From: Aliidiomarina celeris
GTDB taxonomy: Bacteria > Pseudomonadota > Gammaproteobacteria > Enterobacterales > Alteromonadaceae
NCBI RefSeq assembly: GCF_003316875.1
Contig: NZ_QMIL01000005.1
Span: 62,001-126,000 of the forward strand
Direction: 5' to 3'
Length of the DNA: 64,000 nucleotides
Shown here: positions 50,521 to 60,400 of the stretch, piece by piece
Layout: the number at the start of each line of letters is the position of its first letter
Numbering within the stretch: position 1 is the stretch's first letter
Position numbers and translations under genes: made by a program
Notes under the pieces: model-generated
Seen by the model: the letters and a program-made list of their open reading frames with translations, nothing else
Databases searched by the model: none
What the model was told of the DNA's origin: nothing

Positions 50521-52833
50521 CTATTGCGAGTCGGTTACTGGCAAATGTTGCCAAAAGAAGAGCGCTTTGAGGGTTCGGAAGTGCTCTACAGTTCCTTCCC
50601 CTTCACTAATGCTATGCGAACGATTTGGGTAGGCCATGAAGGTAAATTGTTTTTGATGGCGAATCAGCTCATTTTGCAAACGCTCTGAGCCCTGATAATG
50701 CACATTGTCGTCGCCGGTGCCGTGAATTAGCAATAACTGGCCTTGCAAATTATGCGCATGAGTGACGGCAGAGGTTTCTTCATAGCTATCTGCGTCTTCT
50801 GGTAACAGCCCCGAATAACGCTCTTGGTAAATTGTGTCGTAAAGGCGCAGATCAGGCACTGGCGCAGAAGCAATACCGACATGGAATAATTCGGGGTAAC
50901 GGAATAGCGCATTTAATGTTTGTGAGCCGCCGCCGCTGTGCCCCCAAATACCCACCCGATCACTGTCAATCCAATCCCAACGTTCGGCCAGTTCCGTGAG
51001 CGCGTCGGCTTGGTCACGTACGGTAACAATACCTAGTTGTTTATATATCGAGTGCCGCCAAGCTTGCCCACGCGGTGAGCGTGTTCCACGGTTGTCGACG
51101 GAAACGACAACATAACCGAGCTGAGTCATGTATTCGTGCCACAACCACAAGTGGCCCAACCAACGGTCTGCGACTGTTTGTCCCCATGGTTCTCCGTACA
51201 CGAACATAATGAGTGGATACTTTTTGTTTGGGTCAAAGTTGCCTGGGCGCATCACGTATCCGTCGAGTTCTAGGCCGTCGCGTGCGGTGACTTGGAAAAA
51301 CTCGGCATTATGCGTTACTTTTTCGGCTATGCGCGATTTCAATTCTGTGTTCAACTCTAGGGTTTGAATCACTTCGTGGTTGGGTAATGAAACCATACGG
51401 GTTTCTGGCGGAACACCAAAGCGTGAAAAGGTATGAATGGCGTAATTGCCGTCTTTCGCAATTTGATAACTATGGCTACCGTTCCAGTCGGTAGGGGTTA
51501 ACCGTTCGGGCGCACTCGTGCCGCTCAGGTCGACGCGGAACAAATAGCGTTGTAACGGAGATTCAGGCGACGCAATAAAATATGCATAACCTTCGCCCTG
51601 CGCGTTAGCGACAATTTCGAGAAGTTCAATAACGTCATAGTCGCCCTCGGTGAGCGCAATTAGGCGCTCACTGCTTTCGGCAGCGTCGGCGTTGTAGCGA
51701 TAAAGATGACGAAAGCCGCTGCGCTCGCTTTGCCAAGTGAAGCTTTGACCATTGCGGAAAAAGCGCACGTTATCGACTTGCTCAACCCACGCATTGCTTT
51801 GTTCGGTAAGTAAGCGCTGAGCGTTTCCGGTTTCCCGATCAGCCAACATAAAGTGCATGGTATTTTGGGCGCGGTTCATGTGTTGCAGCATCAGTTTGTC
51901 GCTATTGCCTGCCCATTCCATACGCACAATGTAATGTTGGCGTGGGTCGCCCTCAAGTTTTACCCATGTGGTTTCGGCACCCTCGGTTACCGGTAAAACG
52001 CCGACCCGTAAGGCCGAGTTGGTTTCGCCAACTTTCGGATAAGGGAACGAGGTGGTGGTGGGATAGAGTTCACTGGTGTTGTCGATCATGGTGAAGCGCT
52101 TCACGCCGCTGGTGTCTACTTGCCAATAGGCAATGAACTCACCATTGGGTGACCAGCGGAAACCGTCACGAAGGCCAAATTCCTCTTCGTTCACCCAGTC
52201 GAAAGTACCGTTGATAAGGTTCTCGCCACCGTCGTGGGTTAACTGGGTAATGGAGTTGTTTGTGAGTGACTCCACATAAATATTATTTTGCATGACATAA
52301 GCAACACGTTCACCACTGGGGTCAAATTTAGCGAACTGCAAAGTCGACTCTGGGGCGAATGCGCCGAGTTGCGTAAGCTGGTTGGTGGTGCGGTCTAACA
52401 CCCAGTAGTCGCCCAAAGTGTGGGTGCGCCAAGAGCGCACCGTGTTGGTAAAAATAAGTACTTTATTACCGTTATCAGACCACTGGTAATCAGCAATTGT
52501 GAGCGCTGAGTCTTGCCCCTCGGGCGTAAGCTGCGCGGCGCTGACCAATACGGTACGCGCTTGCGTTTGCGGGTGATAACGCACAATGTCGCGGCCGCCT
52601 TGTGTGTTCGACTCCAGTGTGGTGTAACCGGAGCCGTCGGCCAGCCAGCGGGTGGCCGGTAACGACGCGGTTGCAAAGTAGCGGTCCGTATACAGGTCGG
52701 TTAACGTAAAGGTAGTGTCGCTGGGAAGGGCATTCGTGTTGCGTGAATGGGCTGCCGGCGGAGCTGTAGTTTGGCAAGCGCTTAACACGAGGCCGCTTAC
52801 GAGCGCCATTGTGGCAATGTAGCGAGCTTTCAT
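50521..52833 (-). CDS. S9 family peptidase (dipeptidyl peptidase IV-like), lipoprotein
   Basis: The protein has 770 residues. A lipobox ends at Cys20 (VLSAC). Residues 50-480 form the beta-propeller of the DPPIV N-terminal family, and residues 510-765 are an alpha/beta hydrolase with Ser633 in WGHSGGG, Asp in LLIHGTGDDNVHY and His in YPNRSHSI. The DW-x-EEE-like motif is seen as DWVNEEEFGLRDG, which in DPPIV holds the substrate N-terminus. It probably removes dipeptides from Xaa-Pro or Xaa-Ala ends of peptides outside the inner membrane, aiding protein use as a nutrient. Confidence 0.92.
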   Translation of the reverse strand: MKARYIATMALVSGLVLSACQTTAPPAAHSRNTNALPSDTTFTLTDLYTDRYFATASLPATRWLADGSGYTTLESNTQGGRDIVRYHPQTQARTVLVSAAQLTPEGQDSALTIADYQWSDNGNKVLIFTNTVRSWRTHTLGDYWVLDRTTNQLTQLGAFAPESTLQFAKFDPSGERVAYVMQNNIYVESLTNNSITQLTHDGGENLINGTFDWVNEEEFGLRDGFRWSPNGEFIAYWQVDTSGVKRFTMIDNTSELYPTTTSFPYPKVGETNSALRVGVLPVTEGAETTWVKLEGDPRQHYIVRMEWAGNSDKLMLQHMNRAQNTMHFMLADRETGNAQRLLTEQSNAWVEQVDNVRFFRNGQSFTWQSERSGFRHLYRYNADAAESSERLIALTEGDYDVIELLEIVANAQGEGYAYFIASPESPLQRYLFRVDLSGTSAPERLTPTDWNGSHSYQIAKDGNYAIHTFSRFGVPPETRMVSLPNHEVIQTLELNTELKSRIAEKVTHNAEFFQVTARDGLELDGYVMRPGNFDPNKKYPLIMFVYGEPWGQTVADRWLGHLWLWHEYMTQLGYVVVSVDNRGTRSPRGQAWRHSIYKQLGIVTVRDQADALTELAERWDWIDSDRVGIWGHSGGGSQTLNALFRYPELFHVGIASAPVPDLRLYDTIYQERYSGLLPEDADSYEETSAVTHAHNLQGQLLLIHGTGDDNVHYQGSERLQNELIRHQKQFTFMAYPNRSHSISEGEGTVEHFRTLKALFFWQHLPVTDSQ

Positions 52834-52906
52834 AGCACGTTCCTTAGTTTGAATTATGGTTTTCGTTCTCTAAAGGTGGCTCGATTCTAACAGCCTTTTC
52901 GCAGTG

Positions 52907-52936
52907 CTTGAATTCTTTGTCGTGCGACCTTATGTA
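52907..52936 (+). promoter_or_regulatory. Candidate promoter of prlC with heat-shock-like features
   Basis: TTGAAT (52908-52913) and TATGTA (52931-52936) are 17 bases apart, fitting sigma-70. The same stretch reads CTTGAAT, 14 bases, then CCTTATGT, which matches the sigma-32 pattern (CTTGAA and CCCCATNT) in most positions. Escherichia coli prlC is reported to be in the heat-shock regulon. The start codon is at 52973. Confidence 0.45.
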
Positions 52937-52972
52937 AGCAGGTATAAATAAGTAATCAATCAAGAGAGCCTT

Positions 52973-55039
52973 ATGAGTCATTCAGAGCAGAACCCCTTAC
53001 TTCAGCCTTTTCAGCGTCCGCCCTTTTTGTCGATAAAACCGGAGCATGTGAAGCCGGCAGTTGAGCACGCCATTAGCGACTGCCGCAGAGCTGTAGAACA
53101 AGCTGCGAAGGCCATTGCTGAGGGAAAACACGCCGATTGGAATACAGTGGTTGCACCGCTTGAAGAGGCTGACGATCAGCTCAATAAAATTTGGTCGCCG
53201 GTGTCGCATTTAAATGCCGTGGTAAGCTCCGACGCATTGCGTGAAGCGCACGACGGTTGTTTACCCTTGCTGTCGGAATATGGAACTTACGTTGGGCAAC
53301 ATGAAGGCTTATACCGGGCTTACTTGGCGTTACAAGAGAGCGACGCGTTTAAGCAGTTAACGCCCGCACAACAGCGCGTTGTAAATGAAGCGGTAAAAGA
53401 CTTCAAACTTTCTGGGGTTGGCTTGCCACAGGCACAAAAAGAGCGTTACGGCGAAATTCAAGCGCGCCTTTCTGAGCTGAGCTCAACCTTTAGCAACCAA
53501 GTGCTCGACGCTACGCACGCTTGGCATTGCCACATTACGCACTCAGAAAAATTAGCAGGATTGCCGGAAAGTGCACGCGAAGCTGCAGCTGAAGAGGCAA
53601 AGGCGCGGTCACTCGAAGGCTGGGTGTTCACCTTAGATATTCCAAGTTACTTGCCAGTAATGTTGTACGCGCAGGATCGTGCTTTGCGCGAAGAGATGTA
53701 CCGCGCCTACACAACCCGAGCCTCTGAGCTTGGCCCAAATGCCGGTGAATTCGACAACACCGAGATAATTGAAGAAACCTTAGCGCTGCGCCATGAGCTG
53801 GCGCAACTCCTTGGCTTTGAGCATTATGCTGCGCTGTCACTCGAGAGTAAAATGGCGGAGTCTGCCGATCACGTTATGGCGTTCTTACACGATTTAGCAA
53901 AACGTTCTTACCCACAAGCGCAGCAGGAACTCGCGGAGGTGCGGGACTTTGCCGCGGCACACGGGGTAGCGCAGCTAGAAGCCTGGGATATTGCCTTTTA
54001 TTCCGAACAACTTAAGCAGCAGAGCTATGCTATTTCCGACGAATTATTGCGCCCTTACTTTCCAGAGCAGCAAGTGATAGAAGGCTTGTTTAGCGTAACA
54101 GAGCGCTTGTTTGGCATTCGTATTCAAGAAGTGAAGCACGTGGAAACTTGGCATGAGCATGTTCGTTATTTTGAGCTGCTCGACGAGGCAAACAATGTGC
54201 GTGCCAGTTTCTATCTCGACCTTTACGCACGCAGTAAAAAACGGGGTGGTGCTTGGATGGCCGACTGTGCTGTCCGCCGTCGCACAACTTCGGGTATGCA
54301 AAAACCAATTGCGTTTTTAACCTGTAACTTTAATAAGCCTGTGGGTAATAAGCCTGCGTTGTTTACCCACGACGAAGTGCTCACTTTATTCCATGAATTT
54401 GGCCATGGCTTGCACCACATGCTCACCCAAATGGACATTGCTGCAATTTCCGGCATTAATGGGGTGCCTTGGGACGCGGTAGAGTTACCGAGCCAGTTTT
54501 TAGAGAACTGGTGCTGGGAAAAAGAGGCATTGGCCTTTATTTCAAAGCATTACCAAACCGCTGAGCCCCTGCCGGAAAGCTTGCTGAACAATATGCTGGC
54601 AGCACGCAACTTCCAGTCGGCAGTGCAAATGGTGCGGCAGCTTGAGTTCTCAATGTTCGACATGGCGATTCACATGCAGCCTAATGCGTCTGAACCCGGT
54701 GTGGTGCAACAGATACTGAATCAGGTCAGAGCTGAAGTGTCGGTGGTGCCTACACCCGAATTTAATCGCTTCCAAAATAGTTTTGGGCATATTTTTGCAG
54801 GGGGCTACGCGGCTGGCTATTACAGCTATAAATGGGCAGAAGTGCTGTCGGCAGACGCGTTTGCTCGGTTTGAAGAAGAGGGTATCTTTAACACCGCAAC
54901 CGGCCGAGACTTTTTGCATGCAATTTTAGAGCAGGGCGGCAGCGACGATGTGATGAATCTCTTTAAAGCGTTCCGAGGGCGCGAGCCGGATATCAGTGCG
55001 CTGTTACGCCATTCGGGCATTCAGGAGCAAGCCGCTTAA
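52973..55039 (+). CDS. prlC: Oligopeptidase A
   Basis: The protein has 688 residues, the usual M3 family size. It has the zinc motif HEFGH at residues 474-478 within LFHEFGHGLHHMLTQ, with the third ligand Glu in the following helix near ENWCWEKEAL. The start NPLLQPFQRPPFLSIKPEHVKPAVEHAI matches PrlC/OpdA. It is a cytoplasmic metalloendopeptidase that degrades signal peptides and other short peptides. The gene ends 22 bases before the convergent DUF2970 gene. Confidence 0.97.
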   Translation: MSHSEQNPLLQPFQRPPFLSIKPEHVKPAVEHAISDCRRAVEQAAKAIAEGKHADWNTVVAPLEEADDQLNKIWSPVSHLNAVVSSDALREAHDGCLPLLSEYGTYVGQHEGLYRAYLALQESDAFKQLTPAQQRVVNEAVKDFKLSGVGLPQAQKERYGEIQARLSELSSTFSNQVLDATHAWHCHITHSEKLAGLPESAREAAAEEAKARSLEGWVFTLDIPSYLPVMLYAQDRALREEMYRAYTTRASELGPNAGEFDNTEIIEETLALRHELAQLLGFEHYAALSLESKMAESADHVMAFLHDLAKRSYPQAQQELAEVRDFAAAHGVAQLEAWDIAFYSEQLKQQSYAISDELLRPYFPEQQVIEGLFSVTERLFGIRIQEVKHVETWHEHVRYFELLDEANNVRASFYLDLYARSKKRGGAWMADCAVRRRTTSGMQKPIAFLTCNFNKPVGNKPALFTHDEVLTLFHEFGHGLHHMLTQMDIAAISGINGVPWDAVELPSQFLENWCWEKEALAFISKHYQTAEPLPESLLNNMLAARNFQSAVQMVRQLEFSMFDMAIHMQPNASEPGVVQQILNQVRAEVSVVPTPEFNRFQNSFGHIFAGGYAAGYYSYKWAEVLSADAFARFEEEGIFNTATGRDFLHAILEQGGSDDVMNLFKAFRGREPDISALLRHSGIQEQAA

Positions 55040-55061
55040 CCTGTGCGATTAGCATAGGCGG

Positions 55062-55277
55062 CTACCCGCCGGTGCTTTGTATCACCCATTTTACAATGCC
55101 GGCAATAGAGAGCACGAAAAGCACAATAAAAAGCACACCAACAATTAAGTAGGGTAGCGGGTTTTTTTGGCTGAAATCCCGCTTGCGGTTGGCCTCCGTT
55201 TGGACACCAAACATGGCGGCCAACACGCTCCAAATAATACTGAGTAAACCGGGTTGTTTTTGCGAGCTTTCACTCAT
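55062..55277 (-). CDS. DUF2970 family small membrane protein
   Basis: The protein has 71 residues. An N-terminal amphipathic segment with SIIWSVLAAMFGVQTEANRKRDF and a single membrane helix (about 43-65, YLIVGVLFIVLFVLSIAGIV) match the DUF2970 family of gammaproteobacterial inner-membrane proteins. Function is unknown. It is convergent with prlC and divergent from rpe. A short GGCGG-CTAC-CCGCC hairpin straddles its stop codon. Confidence 0.85.
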   Translation of the reverse strand: MSESSQKQPGLLSIIWSVLAAMFGVQTEANRKRDFSQKNPLPYLIVGVLFIVLFVLSIAGIVKWVIQSTGG

Positions 55278-55381
55278 TCGGTAGGTCCTCGTTATTCGCC
55301 AGTATAAAGGGTCAATCTAGCACTATCGTTCTTTTTAGGCTAGCACCGAGGGTGCAAGGGCAGAGCGGTCTTGCTAAACTA

Positions 55382-55403
55382 GCGCAGCGGCGTTGTGCTG
55401 CGC
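55382..55403. repeat. GC-rich inverted repeat upstream of rpe
   Basis: GCGCAGC at 55382-55388 and GCTGCGC at 55397-55403 are perfect inverted repeats with an 8-base loop, 31 bases upstream of the rpe start. It may be an mRNA leader hairpin or an operator. Function unknown. Confidence 0.35.
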
Positions 55404-55434
55404 GTTAGAAAATCATCACACAAAGGGTTAGGTT

Positions 55435-56109
55435 ATGGCTAATTTTCTCATTGCTCCATCGATTTTGTCGGCCGATTTTGCCCGTTTAGGCGAAGACGTA
55501 GAGCGCGTGTTAAATGCTGGAGCGGATGTTGTTCATTTTGACGTGATGGACAACCACTTTGTTCCTAACCTTACCTTTGGGCCCATGCTGTGCCAAGCCC
55601 TGCGCGATTACGGTATTACCGCGCCGATCGACGTGCACTTAATGGTGTCGCCGGTAGACAGCATTGTGCCGCAGTTTGCCAAAGCGGGCGCGTCTATGAT
55701 TACCTTTCATCCAGAAGCGTCTGTGCACATTGATCGTACGTTGCAGCTCATTAAAGATGAAGGCTGCCAAGCCGGGCTGGTGTTCAATCCCGCTACACCA
55801 TTGCACTACCTTGACTATGTAATGGACAAGCTCGACGTTATTCTACTCATGTCGGTGAACCCAGGCTTTGGTGGTCAGTCTTTCATTCCAAGCACGTTGG
55901 ATAAACTGCGTGAGGTGCGCAAGCGCATAGACGCCAGTGGCCGTAACATTCGCTTAGAAGTTGACGGCGGCGTAAAGGTCGATAATATCGGCGAGATTGC
56001 GGCTGCCGGTGCCGACATGTTTGTTGCAGGCAGTGCCATATTTAACGCGCCGAACTATAGCGACGTAATTCAGGCTATGCGCACTGAAATTGAGCGCGCC
56101 ACTGTATAA
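55435..56109 (+). CDS. rpe: Ribulose-phosphate 3-epimerase
   Basis: The protein has 224 residues and the TIM-barrel signatures of Rpe: [54 protein letters not shown] and EVDGGV. The catalytic Asp and metal ligands are in these motifs. It interconverts ribulose 5-phosphate and xylulose 5-phosphate in the pentose phosphate pathway. In enterics gph lies between rpe and trpS; here the two are directly adjacent, 36 bases apart. Confidence 0.97.
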   Translation: MANFLIAPSILSADFARLGEDVERVLNAGADVVHFDVMDNHFVPNLTFGPMLCQALRDYGITAPIDVHLMVSPVDSIVPQFAKAGASMITFHPEASVHIDRTLQLIKDEGCQAGLVFNPATPLHYLDYVMDKLDVILLMSVNPGFGGQSFIPSTLDKLREVRKRIDASGRNIRLEVDGGVKVDNIGEIAAAGADMFVAGSAIFNAPNYSDVIQAMRTEIERATV

Positions 56110-56145
56110 TTATCTGATTTTAAAAACTTTAAAAGAGAAACAAAG

Positions 56146-57153
56146 ATGACCAAACCTGTAGTGTTGAGCGGCTGCCAGCCTTCTGGACAACTGACCATTG
56201 GTAACTATATGGGGGCTTTGCGCCAGTGGGTGCAAATGCAACAAAGCCACGACTGCTATTTTATGTTGGTAGACTTGCATGCCATTACCGTGCGCCAAGA
56301 TCCACAAACACTTCGTGAAGCGACACTCGATGGTTTGGCGCTTTACATGGCTTGCGGCCTCGATCCCGAACAAAGTACGTTGTTTTTGCAGTCGCATGTA
56401 CCGGCTCATTCACAGTTGGCGTGGGTATTAAACTGCTACACGCAAATGGGTGAGTTGAGCCGCATGACCCAGTTTAAAGACAAGTCGCAACGGCACGAGT
56501 CGAATGTAAACGTGGGGCTTTTTACCTACCCAGTGCTGATGGCTGCCGATATTCTTATTTATGGTGCAAACGAAGTGCCTGTGGGGAACGACCAAAAGCA
56601 ACATTTAGAACTGAGCCGCGACATTGCCACGCGTTTTAACAATATTTACGGCAATGTTCTGGTGGTGCCTGAGCCTTTTATTCCGCAGCACGGCGCGCGC
56701 ATTATGAGCTTGCAAGATCCCACCAAAAAAATGTCGAAGTCGGACGATAATCCGAATAATTTTATTGGCTTGTTAGAAGACCCCAAAGTGATTGCGAAGA
56801 AGATTAAGCGGGCGGTGACAGACTCCGACGAACAAGCACGAATCTATTTTGATCCTGCAGAAAAAGCAGGCGTGTCGAACCTGTTGACCTTACTGTCGGG
56901 AGCGACAGGGCGCACTATTGATGATTTAGTGCCGGAATATGACGGTAAAATGTATGGTCACTTGAAAACTGATGTGGCCGACGCGGTGGTCGCCTTTTTA
57001 GAGCCGATGCAAAGCCGTTTCAAGGATTTGCGCAGTGATCGCAATACATTAAACAGAGTTATGCAGCAGGGTGCTGAAAAAGCGCAGGCTCGTGCGCATG
57101 AAACGCTAGCGCGAGTGTATGACGCCGTTGGTTTCGTTCCGCTCGGGCGATAA
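56146..57153 (+). CDS. trpS: Tryptophanyl-tRNA synthetase
   Basis: The protein has 335 residues. It has the class I motifs [17 protein letters not shown] (HIGH-like TIGN) near the start and [12 protein letters not shown] (KMSKS) near residue 192. The region [25 protein letters not shown] is typical of bacterial TrpRS. It charges tRNA-Trp. A strong intrinsic terminator follows 78 bases after the stop codon. Confidence 0.97.
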   Translation: MTKPVVLSGCQPSGQLTIGNYMGALRQWVQMQQSHDCYFMLVDLHAITVRQDPQTLREATLDGLALYMACGLDPEQSTLFLQSHVPAHSQLAWVLNCYTQMGELSRMTQFKDKSQRHESNVNVGLFTYPVLMAADILIYGANEVPVGNDQKQHLELSRDIATRFNNIYGNVLVVPEPFIPQHGARIMSLQDPTKKMSKSDDNPNNFIGLLEDPKVIAKKIKRAVTDSDEQARIYFDPAEKAGVSNLLTLLSGATGRTIDDLVPEYDGKMYGHLKTDVADAVVAFLEPMQSRFKDLRSDRNTLNRVMQQGAEKAQARAHETLARVYDAVGFVPLGR

Positions 57154-57230
57154 GCGCTACGGCGACAAGGGCTCGGGCGCCCAGGTTAAAGTAAGGTGCA
57201 TTGCGCTAATTTTGTAAGAAAGTATGAAAG

Positions 57231-57276
57231 AAAGGCGGTTTTTTCAGTGATTATGGCTGAAAAACCGCCTTTTTTA
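57231..57276 (+). terminator. Rho-independent terminator after trpS
   Basis: AAAGGCGGTTTTTTCAG at 57231-57247 pairs with CTGAAAAACCGCCTTT (57257 onwards), forming a stem of about 16 bases with one bulge, followed by a T-run. The A-rich left flank makes it potentially bidirectional. Confidence 0.9.
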
Positions 57277-57426
57277 TTCTTTTTGAGATAGATTGTTTTG
57301 ATTTTGTTATTTATTCGTATTGTTGCAGAAGCGTTAATTTTGTATGCTCGGCGCAGGTTGTTAGCTGTTAAACATGGCGTTCGATCGTGTGAGCTACTCT
57401 GTTCTCTCTATTAAAAGGATTATTTT

Positions 57427-60400
57427 ATGTTTTCTTCTCGCTTTCCCCGAGCGAAAGCTTCCCTTATTGCGTCATCGGTTTCGATCGCATTAGTGGGAGC
57501 TATGGGTGTTGCTGCGCATGCAGAACCCAGCAATCCTCTCTCCGTAGTGTCGGTTGACCGCGCGCCAGTGGCTGATGTTGAGCGCGCGAAGGCGCAGCCT
57601 CGCAGCCGCCTTTCCATTGTTGAGCCGACTTATTACATTGTAGAGCTCGAAGCGCCAGCAATGGCGGCGCATCTTGCTGAGAATAGCGACACCATGCTAA
57701 GTGCGCAAAATGCAGGAAACGCTCGTGCTGTGGGTAATCGATTAAATTTACAGTCTATTGAAGCGCGCGAATACGGTGCCTTCTTAACAGCACAACAGAA
57801 CGCCTTTGTGCAGCAACTACAACGCCGTTTACCGAGCGCTGAGGTACATCGTCAATTCAGTACCGCTATGAACGCAGTGGTGGTGAAGAGCACTGAGCAA
57901 CAAGCCATGGCAACTTTGCGTAATTTGCAAGGCGTAAAGCGCGTATATCGTAGCGAAATGCGTTACGCCATGATGGACGATTCTTTGTCGCGCATGAAAA
58001 TAGAAGGCGCTTGGGCTGATGCGGGTGGCCGTGACATGGCCGGTGAAGGTGTGCGCATTGCCATTATCGACTCGGGCATTCGTCCGGAAAACCCAATGTT
58101 CACTAATACTGGGTTAGCGCCTGCAAGCGAACTGCCGAGTGACGATTACTGCAGTACCACTGACGCTACCTTTTGTACCGACAAAGTGATTGTGGCACGT
58201 TATTCAGAGCCCACGTTTACCGTACATGAAAACGAACATATCAGTCCGCTCGACTATAGCGGCCATGGTACCCATGTTGCCGGGAGTGCTGCTGGTGCCT
58301 ACGTGGCGGCAAATTATTTGGGCAGTGAAGTGAACCTTTCTGGCGTTGCGCCAGGGGCCTACATTATGGCCTATAAAGCGCTATTTACTACGCCAACGTC
58401 GCCGGGTGGCGGCAGCGACGCCATGTTAGTGGAAGCACTCGAACATGCCTTAAATGACGGTGCCGACGTTATCAACAATTCTTGGGGCGGTGGGCCAGGT
58501 CAAGACGGCACCGACACCGTATATGACACCATTTTTGCGAATGCGGAAGCCGCCGGCGTAGTGGTTGTTACTGCTGCCGGTAACGACGGTTCGGGTGCAG
58601 AAACCATTGGCTGCCCAGGCTGTGTAGAGGCCGGTATTACCGTGGCTGCGCTGGACGAAACGCGTACTTTTAGTCAAAAAGTAAGCTTTAACGGGAGTGA
58701 GTTCGACGCTCGTATTGCGAGTGGTGACTTTGTAGTCACCGAGAATATTGAAGGGCCGTTGGTCTTGGCTGCCAATGTAAGCGAAGGTAACGAGCTGGGT
58801 TGTACTGCCTTTAGTGAAAACGCCTTTGCTGGCGCTATTGCTATGGTTACACGTGGCGAGTGTTCGTTTGTTGAAAAAGCACAAAATGTACAAGCGGCTG
58901 GCGCCATCGCTATGGTGGTAGGCAATAATGAAAGCGGCGTAATTGGTATGGCGCTCGACGGCATTACGCTACCGTCGGTGATGGTGTCGCAGTCGACCGC
59001 AGAAGCAATTGCAGAAAGTTATGAAGCGGGCGACGCTCTTACCATTCAAACAATTGAAGCAGAAACAATTGCCGACAGCGCTATGGGAATTGCCAGCTTT
59101 AGCTCGCGGGGGCCGAATGGGAATAACAGCTTCTTGAAGCCAGATATTGCCGCGCCCGGAACCAGTATTCTTTCTGCTTATTCTCCCGACCAAGGTGCTA
59201 CTTTTGCGCTAAATAGCGGTACGAGTATGGCGAGCCCGCATGTGGCCGGTGCTGCGGCACTATTGCGCCAGCTTCGTCCAGAGCTCGATGCTTATCAAGT
59301 GAAGTCGGTGCTGATGGGTACGACACGTCTGTTAGCCAATACGACTATTTTTGAGCAGGGCACCGGCCTTGTGCAGGTGGACAACGCGCTAGCAGCCACT
59401 TTTGCACTCGACAAAGGCGCTTATGTGAATAGCGATTGCCGCCTAACATGCACGTTCACGATGGAAGTGACCAATTTAACCGACGAAGCGAAAGGTTACA
59501 TGGTTACGGCGAGCCGACTTGACTATGTTGACATAAGTGTAGATGTAGGCGGTGATCTGGCGGAAGACGGAGACGCGATTGATCTCCTAAACGTTGCTGC
59601 GGGTGAAACCGAGTCGTTCACTGTTACTGTGGATAGCCGCTTTGCCGAGCAAGGTTGGAACCGCTTTGTGTTGACCCTAACCGACTCCGACACAACGCAA
59701 CGTATTCCGGTAGTGTTTACGCCAAATCGTACAGACGACGCGCGCGTGCTGACCAGTGTTGTAAGCACCGGCGAACCGTCTTGGGGCGAAAAGGCAGTAG
59801 TGGAAACCTACTTCTCCGGTGAGAGCGATGCCGACAACGAAGTGCGGATAAACTTCCCTGAAGGCGTGAGCGTGAGCAACGTTCAGGTTCAGGAAGAAAA
59901 CGCCATGGGTACCTTCACCGTTAACGAGGACCATGCGTTATGGACCGGTGACTTTTTGGCGGTTGCAGGCGATTCGGGTGTGGAAAGTGCGAACTTGCCG
60001 TCGATGAAATTGAACGACATGCCGTCGAGTATGCTGCTCGGTCCAATTCAGTCGTTTGGCTGTGCCGAAGAAGCTTGTGACGAGGTTGTTGTGCCTATTG
60101 GTGGAATTGGTGACCTTGGCGGCTTTATGTACAACGGTGAAGTGTATGAAACACTAACCGTGTGGGACAACGGCATTGTCGCGCCGGGTGACCAGTCGCG
60201 TACCCAGTTAACTTTTGACAACCTTGCCATGCCGGATACGGAGCTACCGAACAACGTGATTGCGCCGTTCTGGACTGATTTCGTACTCGGTGGCGCGCTG
60301 GGCGGCGAAGTGTACTTTGCACTTGCAACACACAACGGTGGCCAGTATGTGGTTATCGAGTGGAGTGACGCCAAGGTTTACAGCGAAACTTTGTCTCCTG

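Noticed and set aside
56110-56145. Missing gph between rpe and trpS
   Set aside because: The gap is only 36 bases with no gene remnant; gph is often elsewhere in marine gammaproteobacteria.
57703-57726. Possible recombination or repeat element within the subtilase gene
   Set aside because: No repeated unit longer than expected by chance was found by eye.
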